From an uncultured Methanobrevibacter sp. (GTDB taxonomy: Archaea; Methanobacteriota; Methanobacteria; Methanobacteriales; Methanobacteriaceae), in contig NZ_OMWA01000033.1 in assembly GCF_900314615.1 (NCBI RefSeq), positions 1-16,730 on the forward strand: a DNA stretch of 16,730 nucleotides, read 5' to 3'. The notes beneath the pieces are model-generated. The model saw nothing but the letters and a program-made list of their open reading frames with translations. It searched no databases and was not told the origin of the DNA. Shown one piece after another: positions 7,132-14,929 of this stretch. A program made the translations under genes and the position numbers. How positions within the stretch are numbered: position 1 is the first letter of the stretch; every line of letters starts with the position of its first letter.

Positions 7132-7785
7132 TCAGCTCCTATTAACGATTTTTTTAAAGTTTGAATATTCACTGTCTGTTAAATCAAAACCGTATTCGGT
7201 TAAAGTTTCTTTTAGATGTTTTTTGTCATCTGCTGTAGATTCAACCATGACTGCATTTTTTCCAAGGCTTTTGACATCTCCAAGAACATATATTGTTCCT
7301 CTCATGATGGACTCGCCTACATCATCAGTAACGTCACCAAGTATAATCAGTGTTCCGCCCATCATCAGAAGTCCGGTCATGAATCCACTGTTTCCGTCAA
7401 TTATTACGGTACCGCCTTTCATGATTTCTCCTGTTCTTGAACCGGTGTTTCCTTTAACTATTACTGTTCCACCATATATTCCCTGACCTGCACCGTCACC
7501 TGCAGTTCCTTCTATTATAAGCTCACCGCTTGTCATGTTGTCTCCTGCAAACCATCCTGCATTACCTTTGATATGTATGTGAGGTCCGTTAACCATGGTT
7601 GCGACAAAATATCCTGCAGATCCGTTGATTTCTATTTCAACATCTTCACATAAACCTGCACAGATGTTGTGTCTTGATTCGGGATTGTTTATTATGAGTC
7701 TGTCATGAACTGCGGCCTGTTTTTTTATGATACGGTTAAGTTCCTTTTCACTCATTTCTTTAGCATCAATAACATATTCTTTCAT
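7132..7785 (-). CDS. GXGXG-domain glutamate synthase subunit (FwdC/GltB C-terminal like)
   Basis: A 217-residue right-handed beta-helix protein matching the C-terminal structural domain of bacterial GltB and of formylmethanofuran dehydrogenase subunit C. Repeating turns with spaced glycines are visible: GSAGYFVA, GNAGWFAGD, GTAGDGAGQGIYGG, GNTGSRTGEIMKGG, GNSGFMTGLLMMGG and GESIMRG. It probably supports the ammonia tunnel and the amidotransferase/synthase interface rather than carrying out chemistry. ATG at 7783-7785 fits the gene best: GGGAG lies upstream and the start falls 13 nt after the amidotransferase stop. The longer in-frame reading from 7842 would overlap the amidotransferase coding end. 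Only 4 nt separate its stop from the next start. Confidence 0.9.
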   Translation of the reverse strand: MKEYVIDAKEMSEKELNRIIKKQAAVHDRLIINNPESRHNICAGLCEDVEIEINGSAGYFVATMVNGPHIHIKGNAGWFAGDNMTSGELIIEGTAGDGAGQGIYGGTVIVKGNTGSRTGEIMKGGTVIIDGNSGFMTGLLMMGGTLIILGDVTDDVGESIMRGTIYVLGDVKSLGKNAVMVESTADDKKHLKETLTEYGFDLTDSEYSNFKKIVNRS

Positions 7786-7798
7786 GAAAAAACTCTCC

Positions 7799-8716
7799 CT
7801 ATATGGTGTATGCCCTGGTTTCTCCCGGAGCAATCTGTTCAATGTTGTCTGAATCAGTTACATCATGCAGTGCCATTTCTTCAGAAGCGATTGCAAATAT
7901 TTCATCGGTTTCAACCATTACTCCCGGCCTTAATCCAAGCTTGTCTTTTGCAATTCCAATACCGTCAGGTGTTCCGACAAGTATTGAAAAAGGTCCGTCA
8001 AGGTCAATTACTGCCTGGTCAAGTGCCTCTTCAAGCTTATAGCCCTGGTTGAGTTTATCAGCCATATAATGGACAATGCATTCCGTATCATTGAACGATT
8101 CAAAAGTATGACCTTTCCTTTCAAGAGGGTCTCTTATTTTCCAGTAGTTTGTAATCTGGCCGTTGTGGACTACTGTAATGTCAGGTATGATGTAGCTTTG
8201 ATAAGGGTGTGCATGGTATCTGTCCACACCGCTTTCTGTTGCAAAACGGGTATGTCCTATTCCATGTGTTCCCATTCTGCTTTCAACGTCAAATCGCTTT
8301 GCAATGTCTTTTACTTTACCGACATCCTTAATCATTTCAAATGAATGTGATCCGTTAATGACTCTTACGTTTTCAAGTTCGTCAATTTCTCTGATGCATG
8401 GTTTTAGAAGGGAATATTCATCCAGTGCAATTTTGCATTTGTATACGTCTGAGTCACCTACTGATTTTATAAGCTGTTCATCAAATATCGGACTTATCTG
8501 TGTTAATAATGATTTTAAGTTGTCTAGTGTACCTCGTCTTCTTTTTACTTCAATGTTTAGTTGATAATAATTTTCTGGAAAATCCAAACTGCCGTATAAC
8601 GAATAACCTGCTGAATCAGGTCCCCTGTGCTGTAGGGATTCAAGCATTGATGTCAGTGCTTTTCCTATTGGGTGTGATTTTTTATCCTTGTATATTACCC
8701 CTGCTATTCCGCACAT
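7799..8716 (-). CDS. Class II glutamine amidotransferase subunit of archaeal glutamate synthase
   Basis: Hydrolyses glutamine to ammonia for glutamate synthesis. The 305-residue protein begins MCGIAGVI; after Met removal Cys2 is the expected Ntn-type nucleophile. Other class II glutaminase marks are QHRGPDSAGY (29-38), GIGHTRFATES with the glutamine-binding Arg, HPYQS, VVHNGQITNYW and FNDTECIVHY. An insert between about residues 40 and 145 is typical of the split archaeal type. The start has GGAGGT 7 nt upstream. It is the first gene of the operon and is separated from glnA by about 210 bp that carry repeated elements. Confidence 0.92.
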   Translation of the reverse strand: MCGIAGVIYKDKKSHPIGKALTSMLESLQHRGPDSAGYSLYGSLDFPENYYQLNIEVKRRRGTLDNLKSLLTQISPIFDEQLIKSVGDSDVYKCKIALDEYSLLKPCIREIDELENVRVINGSHSFEMIKDVGKVKDIAKRFDVESRMGTHGIGHTRFATESGVDRYHAHPYQSYIIPDITVVHNGQITNYWKIRDPLERKGHTFESFNDTECIVHYMADKLNQGYKLEEALDQAVIDLDGPFSILVGTPDGIGIAKDKLGLRPGVMVETDEIFAIASEEMALHDVTDSDNIEQIAPGETRAYTI

Positions 8717-8756
8717 TTTTTTACCTCCAAATAAAAATAATCGGCGAATAACATTT

Positions 8757-8842
8757 CATATGCCTTTTAAATAATCATGAAATTACCATATGCCTTAATA
8801 ATAATTCTTACTCACTAAATTCCATATGCCTTTAAAAATAAT
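8757..8842 (-). promoter_or_regulatory. Three-copy AAGGCATATG element upstream of the glutamate synthase operon
   Basis: On the minus strand AAGGCATATG occurs at 8766-8757, 8796-8787 and 8832-8823, with 30 and 36 bp between starts. Each copy is preceded by ATTATT and three to four A/T bases. The CATATG core is self-complementary. The copy nearest the gene overlaps a TATA-like TTATTTAAAA whose predicted start near 8743 leaves a 27-nt leader. This looks like a tandem operator array or repeated promoter for the amidotransferase operon. The binding protein is unknown. Confidence 0.5.
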
Positions 8843-8863
8843 TTTGTTTTAATTTAACCTCCA

Positions 8864-8913
8864 AAAAATTAAGATTTATTGGCAGTCTCAAACCGTTAAA
8901 TCTGACCACCAAT
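8864..8913 (-). terminator. Possible glnA terminator
   Basis: About 15 bp after the glnA stop, minus-strand ATTGG pairs with CCAAT and the inner GTC with GAC, around a long loop. A run of six T follows at about 8864-8869. The stem is weak and interrupted, so this call is tentative. Confidence 0.35.
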
Positions 8914-8925
8914 GTATGATACTGA

Positions 8926-10263
8926 TTATACGTTTAAGTATTCATCCCTTTCATAATCAAATACCTGTATCCTGTAAGCATCCCATTCTGCTCTTTTGAT
9001 AGCGTAGAACTGATTGAATACTTTTTCACCTAAAGCGTTTTTAACAACTTCATCCTCTTCAAGTGAATGATATGCTTCCCATAAACTTGTTGGAAGGCTA
9101 CTGATTCCTTTTTCTGCAATTTCATCTTCAGTGTATGCAAAAAGGTTTTCTTCAGTAGGTTCACCAGGGTCAATCTTATTGTCCATACCGTCAAGACCAG
9201 CTTCAAGAAGTACTGCAAATGCAAGGTACGGGTTACATGACGGGTCAGCGGATCTGCATTCAATTCTTGTTCCCAGTCCTCTAGATGCAGGGATTCTTAA
9301 TAATGTTGATCTGTTTTTAAATCCGTAAGCTATGTAGCATGGTGCTTCATAACCTGGTACTAAACGTTTGTAGGAGTTGACTGTCGGTGAGAGAATTGAT
9401 GACAATGCAGGTGCATGTTCAAGTAATCCTCCGATGAAGTATAATGCTTCCTGTGAGATTTGATTTTCTCCGTCAGGGTCGTAGAATATGTTTTCACCGT
9501 TTTTGAAAAGACTCTGGTTACAGTGCATTCCGCTACCGTTGATTCCCATGAAAGGTTTCGGCATGAATGTTGCTTTAAAACCTAGTTTGTTTACAAGTGC
9601 TTTTACTGCTTCTTTAAATGTAATTACAGCATCTGCTGTTTTTAAAGCATCTGCATATTTGAAGTCAACTTCGTGCTGGCCTGCTGCAACTTCGTGGTGG
9701 CTTACTTCCACATTGAAGTCAAGTTTTTCAAGTCCTAAAACGATTTCCCTTCTGATATCAGTACCCTGATCCAATGGTTCAACATCAAAGTATTCTGCTT
9801 CATCTGCAGGGACGTAGTTTCCGTCTTCATCCCCTTTTATGATGAAAAATTCAGGTTCAGGACCCATATTGAACTGATATCCTCTTTTTTCAGCTAACTG
9901 TAATGATTTTTTAAGTACTCCTCTTGGATCACCGTCATATGGTTTTCCATCTGTAGTGAAAATATCACATATAAACCTGCTTGTACCTTTTGATTCAGGT
10001 CTCCATGGAATTGTTGAGAATGTGTCAATGTCGGGTTTTGCCAGAAGGTCACTGTCATTGATTGAAGCTAATCCTGCAACAGATGAACCGTCAAAAAGCA
10101 GTCCGTCGTTTACAATATCCTCAACGTCATCAGCTTTTTTGAGTGGTACTGCCATACTTTTCGGTAACCCATGTATATCTGAAAATTCCAGTTTAAGGAA
10201 TTTTATATCGTTTACTTCGATTGTTTTAATTATTTGGTCTAATTTTTTATCTTTTGCTGACAT
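8926..10263 (-). CDS. glnA: Glutamine synthetase, type I-alpha
   Basis: ATP-dependent condensation of ammonia with glutamate, the entry step of ammonia assimilation; supplies glutamine to the glutamate synthase encoded next door. The 445-residue length suits the GSI-alpha class. Visible motifs are DGSSVAG in the N-terminal domain, GPEPEFF with the metal-binding Glu, NGSGMHCNQS, the SYKRLVPGYEAP flap, NRSTLLRIPASRG and the RSADPSCNPYLAFA signature. The C-terminus lacks the tyrosine adenylylation loop of GSI-beta enzymes, so covalent control by adenylylation is not expected. Related methanogen enzymes are controlled by 2-oxoglutarate and GlnK-type proteins; I cannot confirm this here. A double GGAA-N6-TTCC site upstream points to NrpR repression. 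Confidence 0.97.
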   Translation of the reverse strand: MSAKDKKLDQIIKTIEVNDIKFLKLEFSDIHGLPKSMAVPLKKADDVEDIVNDGLLFDGSSVAGLASINDSDLLAKPDIDTFSTIPWRPESKGTSRFICDIFTTDGKPYDGDPRGVLKKSLQLAEKRGYQFNMGPEPEFFIIKGDEDGNYVPADEAEYFDVEPLDQGTDIRREIVLGLEKLDFNVEVSHHEVAAGQHEVDFKYADALKTADAVITFKEAVKALVNKLGFKATFMPKPFMGINGSGMHCNQSLFKNGENIFYDPDGENQISQEALYFIGGLLEHAPALSSILSPTVNSYKRLVPGYEAPCYIAYGFKNRSTLLRIPASRGLGTRIECRSADPSCNPYLAFAVLLEAGLDGMDNKIDPGEPTEENLFAYTEDEIAEKGISSLPTSLWEAYHSLEEDEVVKNALGEKVFNQFYAIKRAEWDAYRIQVFDYERDEYLNV

Positions 10264-10291
10264 TTTTTCACTTCATCTTTTGAGTAGAAAA

Positions 10292-10307
10292 TCCATAAAA
10301 AAATGGA
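10292..10307 (-). other. Small hairpin in the glnA leader
   Basis: TCCAT and ATGGA flank a six-A loop (T on the transcript), about 30 nt upstream of the glnA start. Significance unknown. Confidence 0.3.
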
Positions 10308-10324
10308 CTTACTTAAATACATAG

Positions 10325-10346
10325 TCGGAAGGAAGTTTCCTTCCGA
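10325..10346. promoter_or_regulatory. Two overlapping NrpR-type operators upstream of glnA
   Basis: A 22-bp palindrome with 10-bp arms around GT. It holds two overlapping GGAA-N6-TTCC sites, at 10327-10340 and 10331-10344. GGAA-N6-TTCC is the known binding sequence of NrpR, the euryarchaeal nitrogen repressor, at nif and glnA in Methanococcus. The site lies about 25 bp downstream of the TATA box at 10367-10377, at the predicted transcript start, where binding would block initiation. Confidence 0.75.
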
Positions 10347-10366
10347 TTAATAATTTTAATATAATT

Positions 10367-10377
10367 ATATATAAATC
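10367..10377 (-). promoter_or_regulatory. TATA box of glnA
   Basis: Minus-strand ATTTATATATA, about 25 bp upstream of the operator. A second candidate (TATTTAAG, near 10311-10318) lies between the operator and the start codon and would give a shorter leader. Confidence 0.5.
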
Positions 10378-10471
10378 TTTCGATAGTTTAAAAAAAATGT
10401 AAAAAATATGTTAATTATTCAATGCCGAATGTCATATAATTGATACATATTTAAAAATCAGTATTTTTTTA

Positions 10472-10576
10472 ACTTTAACGTCAGCTATTTTTAAATAAAA
10501 ATTGAATTTAAAAAGAGTTTGATGTATATCCCCATTTAAAAATAAAATTAATTTTCAATATCCTTGACGTTAAAGT
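10472..10576. repeat. 12-bp inverted repeat enclosing about 81 bp, no gene inside
   Basis: ACTTTAACGTCA (10472-10483) and TGACGTTAAAGT (10565-10576) are perfect inverted copies. The match extends a few bases outward with one mismatch. The 81 bp between are AT-rich and hold no credible gene. The pair lies in the 395-bp gap between glnA and the MFS terminator, about 125 bp from the glnA operator. A looped operator pair or a small decayed mobile element are both possible. Confidence 0.45.
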
Positions 10577-10621
10577 AAAAAGAGATAAATTAAATCAATA
10601 GTTTTAAAATTAAATTTGATT

Positions 10622-10643
10622 TGGTTGACCGCAAAATCAACCA
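10622..10643 (-). terminator. Terminator of the MFS gene
   Basis: TGGTTGA and TCAACCA form a 7-bp stem with an 8-nt loop. On the minus strand T-rich sequence follows. It lies 16 bp after the MFS stop codon. Confidence 0.6.
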
Positions 10644-10658
10644 GATTAATTATTTCAA

Positions 10659-12047
10659 TCAGGCATTTTCTTTCATGGTTTGAATCTGCTCATCACGAGA
10701 CTTCAGTTTCAATGTAAATATAAATGCGATAACAGAAACAACCGAAGCTAAAATGAGACTTGTTTTATATCCGAATATTCCTGAAAATGAAGCGATAACA
10801 CCACCTATTAATGCACCACCTATTAACTGTCCAACACTTGAAAGCATATTGACGATAGCCTGACCGGCACCCCTTTCATGGGATTTTGCTTCACTTAAAA
10901 CAATGTACCTTAAAGGAGCTCCTATGATTGTAACCATACCTACACCTGCCAGACAGCCTGCAACTATAAACAATATGAAATTATCAGGATACAATGCAAT
11001 GACTATTAAACCGACGGCCAGTATTATGGTTCCGGCTGCCATAATCATACGTGAACCAACTGTATCAAGAATCCTTCCTATAACTGGAGCTGCTACTGCA
11101 TTGGCTCCCAAAATCGGAATAAGCATCAGACTTGCCATCTGATCATTTAAACCCATTGAAATAATTACCAGTGAAGGGATGAAAATTACTGAAGAATAAA
11201 TCAGACCATAAGCCAGAGTCTCAATGCATGCAATTGTTATTTCCTTATTTTTCAAAAGATGTATTGCTACAATGGATTCTTCTGCCCTTTTTTCAACCAT
11301 TACAAAAACAGGCAGCAGAATAATAAACATTACAAGAAACGGAGCTACATTTAGCGATAAAACACTATTTACAAAATTATTTGAATCAATCTGATTTAAA
11401 CCGTATGAGAGAAATACCGCAAGAAGACTTAAAAGTACAATTCCCGGATAATCGATTTTAAGCTTTCTTTCATTTTCCATATCCGGAAGAATATATGCTG
11501 CAAATACAATAATGAAAACTGCAATAGGAATATTGATTGTAAAACACCAGTGCCATCCGAAAGGAATCAGTGCAGCGCCAACCAAAGGTCCTCCAATGGC
11601 AGAAATTCCAAATACACTTCCTAAAATTCCCAATGCCCTTCCTCGCTCTTCAAGTGGAAATGCATCGCCGATGAATGCCCCTCCTACAGGAAATATTCCT
11701 CCGCATCCAAAGCCCTGTATTACTCTTCCAATCAGAATCATTTCCATATTTGCTGAAAATGCAATAAGCGCAGAACCAACAGCAAAAAACAGCACATCAA
11801 GAATGAAAATCTTTTTACGGCCGTAAAAATCTGAAAACTTTGCCATAATAGGTGAGCCTATCATGAATGCAATTACAAAAAGTGTAAATATCCAGCTTGA
11901 TTCCCTGCTTGTGAGATTAAAAGTCTGTTCTATTGACGGAAGCACGGGACCGATTATTCCGGTGTCAAGTGAGCCCATAAACACCCCTATCAAAAACAGT
12001 ATTAAAATCAGATTTCTTGTTCTGGCGTCTAATGTAGTTTGCGGCAT
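10659..12047 (-). CDS. MFS transporter, DHA2-like (EmrB/QacA) multidrug efflux type
   Basis: A 462-residue membrane protein of the major facilitator superfamily, probably a proton-driven exporter. SLDTGIIGPVLPSI in the first helix (26-39, Asp28) is the usual drug:H+ antiporter signature. Motif A is KFSDFYGRKK (70-79), the motif B-like region GRVIQGFGCGG (107-117) carries Arg108, and motif C is GSVFGISAIGGPLVG (143-157). Hydrophobicity by eye suggests 12 to 14 helices; a central linker with PDMENERKLK precedes the second half. The substrate cannot be told from sequence. No clear ribosome binding site precedes the ATG. The upstream SAP-domain gene ends only 21 bp before, so the two may share a transcript. 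Confidence 0.88.
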   Translation of the reverse strand: MPQTTLDARTRNLILILFLIGVFMGSLDTGIIGPVLPSIEQTFNLTSRESSWIFTLFVIAFMIGSPIMAKFSDFYGRKKIFILDVLFFAVGSALIAFSANMEMILIGRVIQGFGCGGIFPVGGAFIGDAFPLEERGRALGILGSVFGISAIGGPLVGAALIPFGWHWCFTINIPIAVFIIVFAAYILPDMENERKLKIDYPGIVLLSLLAVFLSYGLNQIDSNNFVNSVLSLNVAPFLVMFIILLPVFVMVEKRAEESIVAIHLLKNKEITIACIETLAYGLIYSSVIFIPSLVIISMGLNDQMASLMLIPILGANAVAAPVIGRILDTVGSRMIMAAGTIILAVGLIVIALYPDNFILFIVAGCLAGVGMVTIIGAPLRYIVLSEAKSHERGAGQAIVNMLSSVGQLIGGALIGGVIASFSGIFGYKTSLILASVVSVIAFIFTLKLKSRDEQIQTMKENA

Positions 12048-12068
12048 AATAATCAGTAGTAGTGATAT

Positions 12069-13049
12069 TTAAAAGTCAAATAATGTTTTTTGAGCGATTT
12101 TTTTAATCTTTAAATCTTCATTTTTATAGAATCTGCTGTTTAAATCATTGTTGATATGGTCGTAATCCTTCATATTCAGAATGTCTTTAAGGCATCTGTA
12201 TCCATCATATTTTGATACGATTATCCTTTCAAAATTAAATGAATCCCAGACCAGATAGAATGTTGAAATAATTGTATTTTTGCTTAAATGCTCATTTAAG
12301 AAGCGGAGATTATCATATGTGTCCAGCAGCAACCCCTCATGATTTTTCAAATCATCTATTTTCCATACGGGATTCAGGTTCATGCAGAAGTTTTTAAGTT
12401 CATACTCAAGCATTTTCACATATTTTTCCTTTTTTAAAAAGTGCTCCGCCATGATGTGAGTATTGAGAACATATCTTTCATGGTTTTCATCTTCATATGC
12501 CCTGCGGATATGTATTTTAATGAATTCAACAGGAATTTTAGCCAGTTTTTTTCTGTAGTTATCCATATAAAACTCATTGAATTCATTGAAGTAATAAAAA
12601 TCAATCAAATGTTTATTGTAAATGTTTATTCTTCTTTTTTTGTTTTTATAGAATACTTTGGATTTTGAAGAAAGTACTATATTGTCTCCAAGCAGATTGT
12701 TTTTAAAGATTCTATCTTCCAGTACCTCACGTTTTCCGGATTTTTTAAGGCCGTGTTTTTTCAGAATCTTTTTAAGGGATTTGGTATTGTATTTTTGAAT
12801 CTGTGCTGAAAATGCAATTTTGCTGGTTTTATTAAGCAAGTATTTGTTTTCAAGCAGATAGTCATTTAAATACACCTCAGACAATCCGTATTTATTGGCT
12901 ACATCACGAACTGCATCGTCAATGCTTGATTGACTCTTTAAAACTAGATATATAAAATCAAATGTATACTGAATTTCAGATACATCATATCCTTTCGGAA
13001 CACTGCCTGTGTATTTATAGGAAAGCTTTTCGGATTTATCAACAAACAT
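12069..13049 (-). CDS. SAP-motif hypothetical protein, lysine-rich
   Basis: A 326-residue, strongly basic protein with no signal peptide or membrane helix. Residues about 89-115 (SLKKILKKHGLKKSGKREVL and onward) fit the SAP helix-extension-helix motif, which in other proteins binds DNA. The rest, rich in Lys, Asn, Tyr and Phe, is not recognised; the region before the SAP motif looks helical. It sits between surE and the MFS gene on the same strand, 37 bp after surE. A nucleic-acid-related role is inferred from the SAP motif alone. Confidence 0.7.
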   Translation of the reverse strand: MFVDKSEKLSYKYTGSVPKGYDVSEIQYTFDFIYLVLKSQSSIDDAVRDVANKYGLSEVYLNDYLLENKYLLNKTSKIAFSAQIQKYNTKSLKKILKKHGLKKSGKREVLEDRIFKNNLLGDNIVLSSKSKVFYKNKKRRINIYNKHLIDFYYFNEFNEFYMDNYRKKLAKIPVEFIKIHIRRAYEDENHERYVLNTHIMAEHFLKKEKYVKMLEYELKNFCMNLNPVWKIDDLKNHEGLLLDTYDNLRFLNEHLSKNTIISTFYLVWDSFNFERIIVSKYDGYRCLKDILNMKDYDHINNDLNSRFYKNEDLKIKKIAQKTLFDF

Positions 13050-13086
13050 ATTATTTTTAATTTTTATTGGTTATTGTTATTATATC

Positions 13087-13902
13087 TTACCAGTCTTTCA
13101 GTTCTTTTGAGGTCATATTTACATTTAATGGTGTCAGACTTGGTCTTTTTTCAACAAGCAGTGCATATCCATCACTTCCCTCATCATATTCGCTGACAAG
13201 GTCAGGCGTAATCATTATCAAATCATCACCAGAATCGTTATCATCAAGAGGATATTTGAATATTTCTTCCTTTTCTGTGTCTGTATTGTCAATGACCTTT
13301 TTGTCAAGCATCTTATGGGAGAGATGTGTCAGTTTAACATCTTCTGATTCATAATTGGAAGGCACATTCAGATTAAAGAGATCAACTCCTTCAGGAAATC
13401 CTTCATCGATTATTTTGGCTACCAGATCATGCAGAACCTTTTTTGTCAAATCAAAATTATAATCTATATGCCATTCGCCTTTTTCATCCCTTTTGTATGA
13501 TGTTTTAGGGTCCATGAAAAGTGACACGGCTATTGCTGGAATTCCCAGACTGACCGCTTCGAATGCAGCACATACTGTTCCGGATGATGTTATATCACAG
13601 CTGATGTTAACTCCCTGATTTATACCGCTTATGACAAGGTCAGGTTTTTCATCCATTACGTATTTTGCCCCGACTACAACACTGTCTGCAGGACTTCCTG
13701 ATACTGAATATGCTCTGCTTTTATCTTCAAGCTCGCAGGATTCAATTTTCAGGTGTTTGAATAATGTAAGACGGCGACCTACACTGCTGTTGTTTTTATC
13801 CGGAGCCACAACAGTAACGTCTGCCAGGTCTTCCACTGCCTGTTTTGCTGCCAAAATTCCAGGTGCAAATACTCCATCATCATTAGATATTAAAATATTC
13901 AT
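13087..13902 (-). CDS. surE: 5'/3'-nucleotidase SurE
   Basis: Metal-dependent phosphatase that removes phosphate from nucleoside monophosphates. The 271-residue protein starts MNILISNDDG, giving the metal-binding Asp8 and Asp9. Ser39 lies in NNSSVGR and Asn95 in SGINQGVN, matching the four metal ligands known in Thermotoga SurE. SGSPADSV and SGTVCAAFEA are further family marks. I prefer the ATG at 13900-13902, which has GAGGT 8 nt upstream, over the in-frame ATG 15 bp earlier that would start MRSFN. A tail after about residue 200 with many Asp and Glu is lineage-specific. Confidence 0.95.
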   Translation of the reverse strand: MNILISNDDGVFAPGILAAKQAVEDLADVTVVAPDKNNSSVGRRLTLFKHLKIESCELEDKSRAYSVSGSPADSVVVGAKYVMDEKPDLVISGINQGVNISCDITSSGTVCAAFEAVSLGIPAIAVSLFMDPKTSYKRDEKGEWHIDYNFDLTKKVLHDLVAKIIDEGFPEGVDLFNLNVPSNYESEDVKLTHLSHKMLDKKVIDNTDTEKEEIFKYPLDDNDSGDDLIMITPDLVSEYDEGSDGYALLVEKRPSLTPLNVNMTSKELKDW

Positions 13903-14014
13903 ATTAAAAGACCTCAAAAAATGTGTATTAATATTATATTTTTATGTTATAGTTAAAAAAAGTATATTAAAAATTGATAGATTTAAAAAAAAATTAGAAA
14001 AAGGATTATGAAAG

Positions 14015-14794
14015 CTATTTTTCCAAAACAGCAATATAGTCCATTTTTCGTCTTAGAAATGGCAGCCATGTGAAGAGCCTGAAAGCAGGTTTGAACTTGT
14101 TCATGCCGTCAAAAAGATTAACATCACGTATCCATCTGAAAGCAGAATTAAGCTTTACAAGCTCACTTCCTTTTTGAACGCCCCATATGAACTTGGAATC
14201 AGTCCTCCACTGATTTTTCAGTTACGTTTTCAACTGATACAGGAGGCATTATTTCAACAAATACAGTGTAGCGTCTGAAATTGTCAGCGATGATTTTCAG
14301 TATATCCTTATTGTCTTTTTCTGTAAGATACATTGAAAGACCTTCGATTATGAATAACAAATTTCCGCTTTCTATTTTAATCTCATTGGCCCATGCAGGA
14401 TCCATTGCTGAGTATGCAAGAGTTGTGACTCTTTCATTATCTTCTATATATTGAAGTCTGAAATTTGCTGAATTTTCCAAATCGATATTGTACCATCTTA
14501 TAAGTCCGTTGTCAAGTCTGTTGAATCTGGTATCCATTCCGGAACCGATATTGACAATTGTTGCAGAGGATTTTTGTCAATATAGTCTGAAACCATTTCA
14601 TCAAGCACTATTGTTCTAGATATTACCCCATATTTCATGAACCTGTCCTTGTCTGCGACGCTAAAATCGTAATCTATTTGTGATATTACATCTATTGCTT
14701 TTTGATCGAAAAATCTGTGGTTCTTTTTTTGTGAATGCTGAGCTTTTGCAAATAATGTCAAAAGCATTGTCTTTTCTACACCTTCTAAATTCAT
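14015..14794 (-). pseudogene. LCMT/TcmP-like SAM-dependent methyltransferase interrupted by two frameshifts
   Basis: Three frame segments on the minus strand join into one 259-residue O-methyltransferase-like protein. Segment 1 starts at ATG 14792-14794 with GGAGG 6-7 nt upstream and runs MNLEGVEKTMLLTLFAKAQHS to DYIDK. At T5 14571-14575 one base is missing; restoring it continues the SAM-binding motif TIVNIGSGMDTRF, then the acidic IDLENS and FIIEGLSMYL. At T5 14214-14218 one base is extra; removing it continues with TDSKFIWGVQKGSEL and ends RRKMDYIAVLEK at TAG 14015-14017. The segments fit the leucine carboxyl methyltransferase family order, so the gene was recently intact or the sequence has two indel errors. 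The promoter carries the same palindrome as the microgene at 15997. Confidence 0.75.
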
Positions 14795-14842
14795 AAGTTT
14801 TCCTCCATGAGTTATTTGTAATTATATAATAATAGGGAAAAG

Positions 14843-14871
14843 AACTATTTAAATTTTTAGGCATGCCTAAA
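14843..14871 (-). promoter_or_regulatory. TATA box and palindromic operator of the methyltransferase
   Basis: The 16-bp palindrome TTTAGGCATGCCTAAA (14856-14871) lies 2 bp upstream of minus-strand TTTAAATA (14846-14853). Transcription would start near 14825 and give a leader of about 30 nt. A protein bound here would cover the BRE/TATA region. The half-sites TTAGG and CCTAA resemble those of DtxR/IdeR-type metal regulators; that assignment is inference. Confidence 0.65.
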
Positions 14872-14929
14872 TTTTATAATTTTAAAATTAGTGAAATATC
14901 AAATAAAAAAGAATTAAAAAAATATAATG

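Noticed and set aside
7128..7172. Upstream ATG extension of the FrhB-like protein
   Set aside because: It would overlap the end of the previous gene by about 40 bp, while the internal ATG at 7127 has AGGAG at good spacing.
8757..8832. CRISPR array
   Set aside because: Only three 10-bp repeats with AT-rich gaps of 20 and 26 bp; repeat and spacer lengths do not fit.
8850..8862. GGAGGTTAAATT on the minus strand as the ribosome binding site of a leader peptide before the glutamate synthase operon
   Set aside because: No ATG, GTG or TTG follows at suitable spacing; only an ATT-initiated 11-12 codon frame would be possible.
14661..14864. Minus-strand 67-codon frame over the methyltransferase start
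   Set aside because: It is an alternative frame of the methyltransferase, and its start lies upstream of the predicted transcript start.
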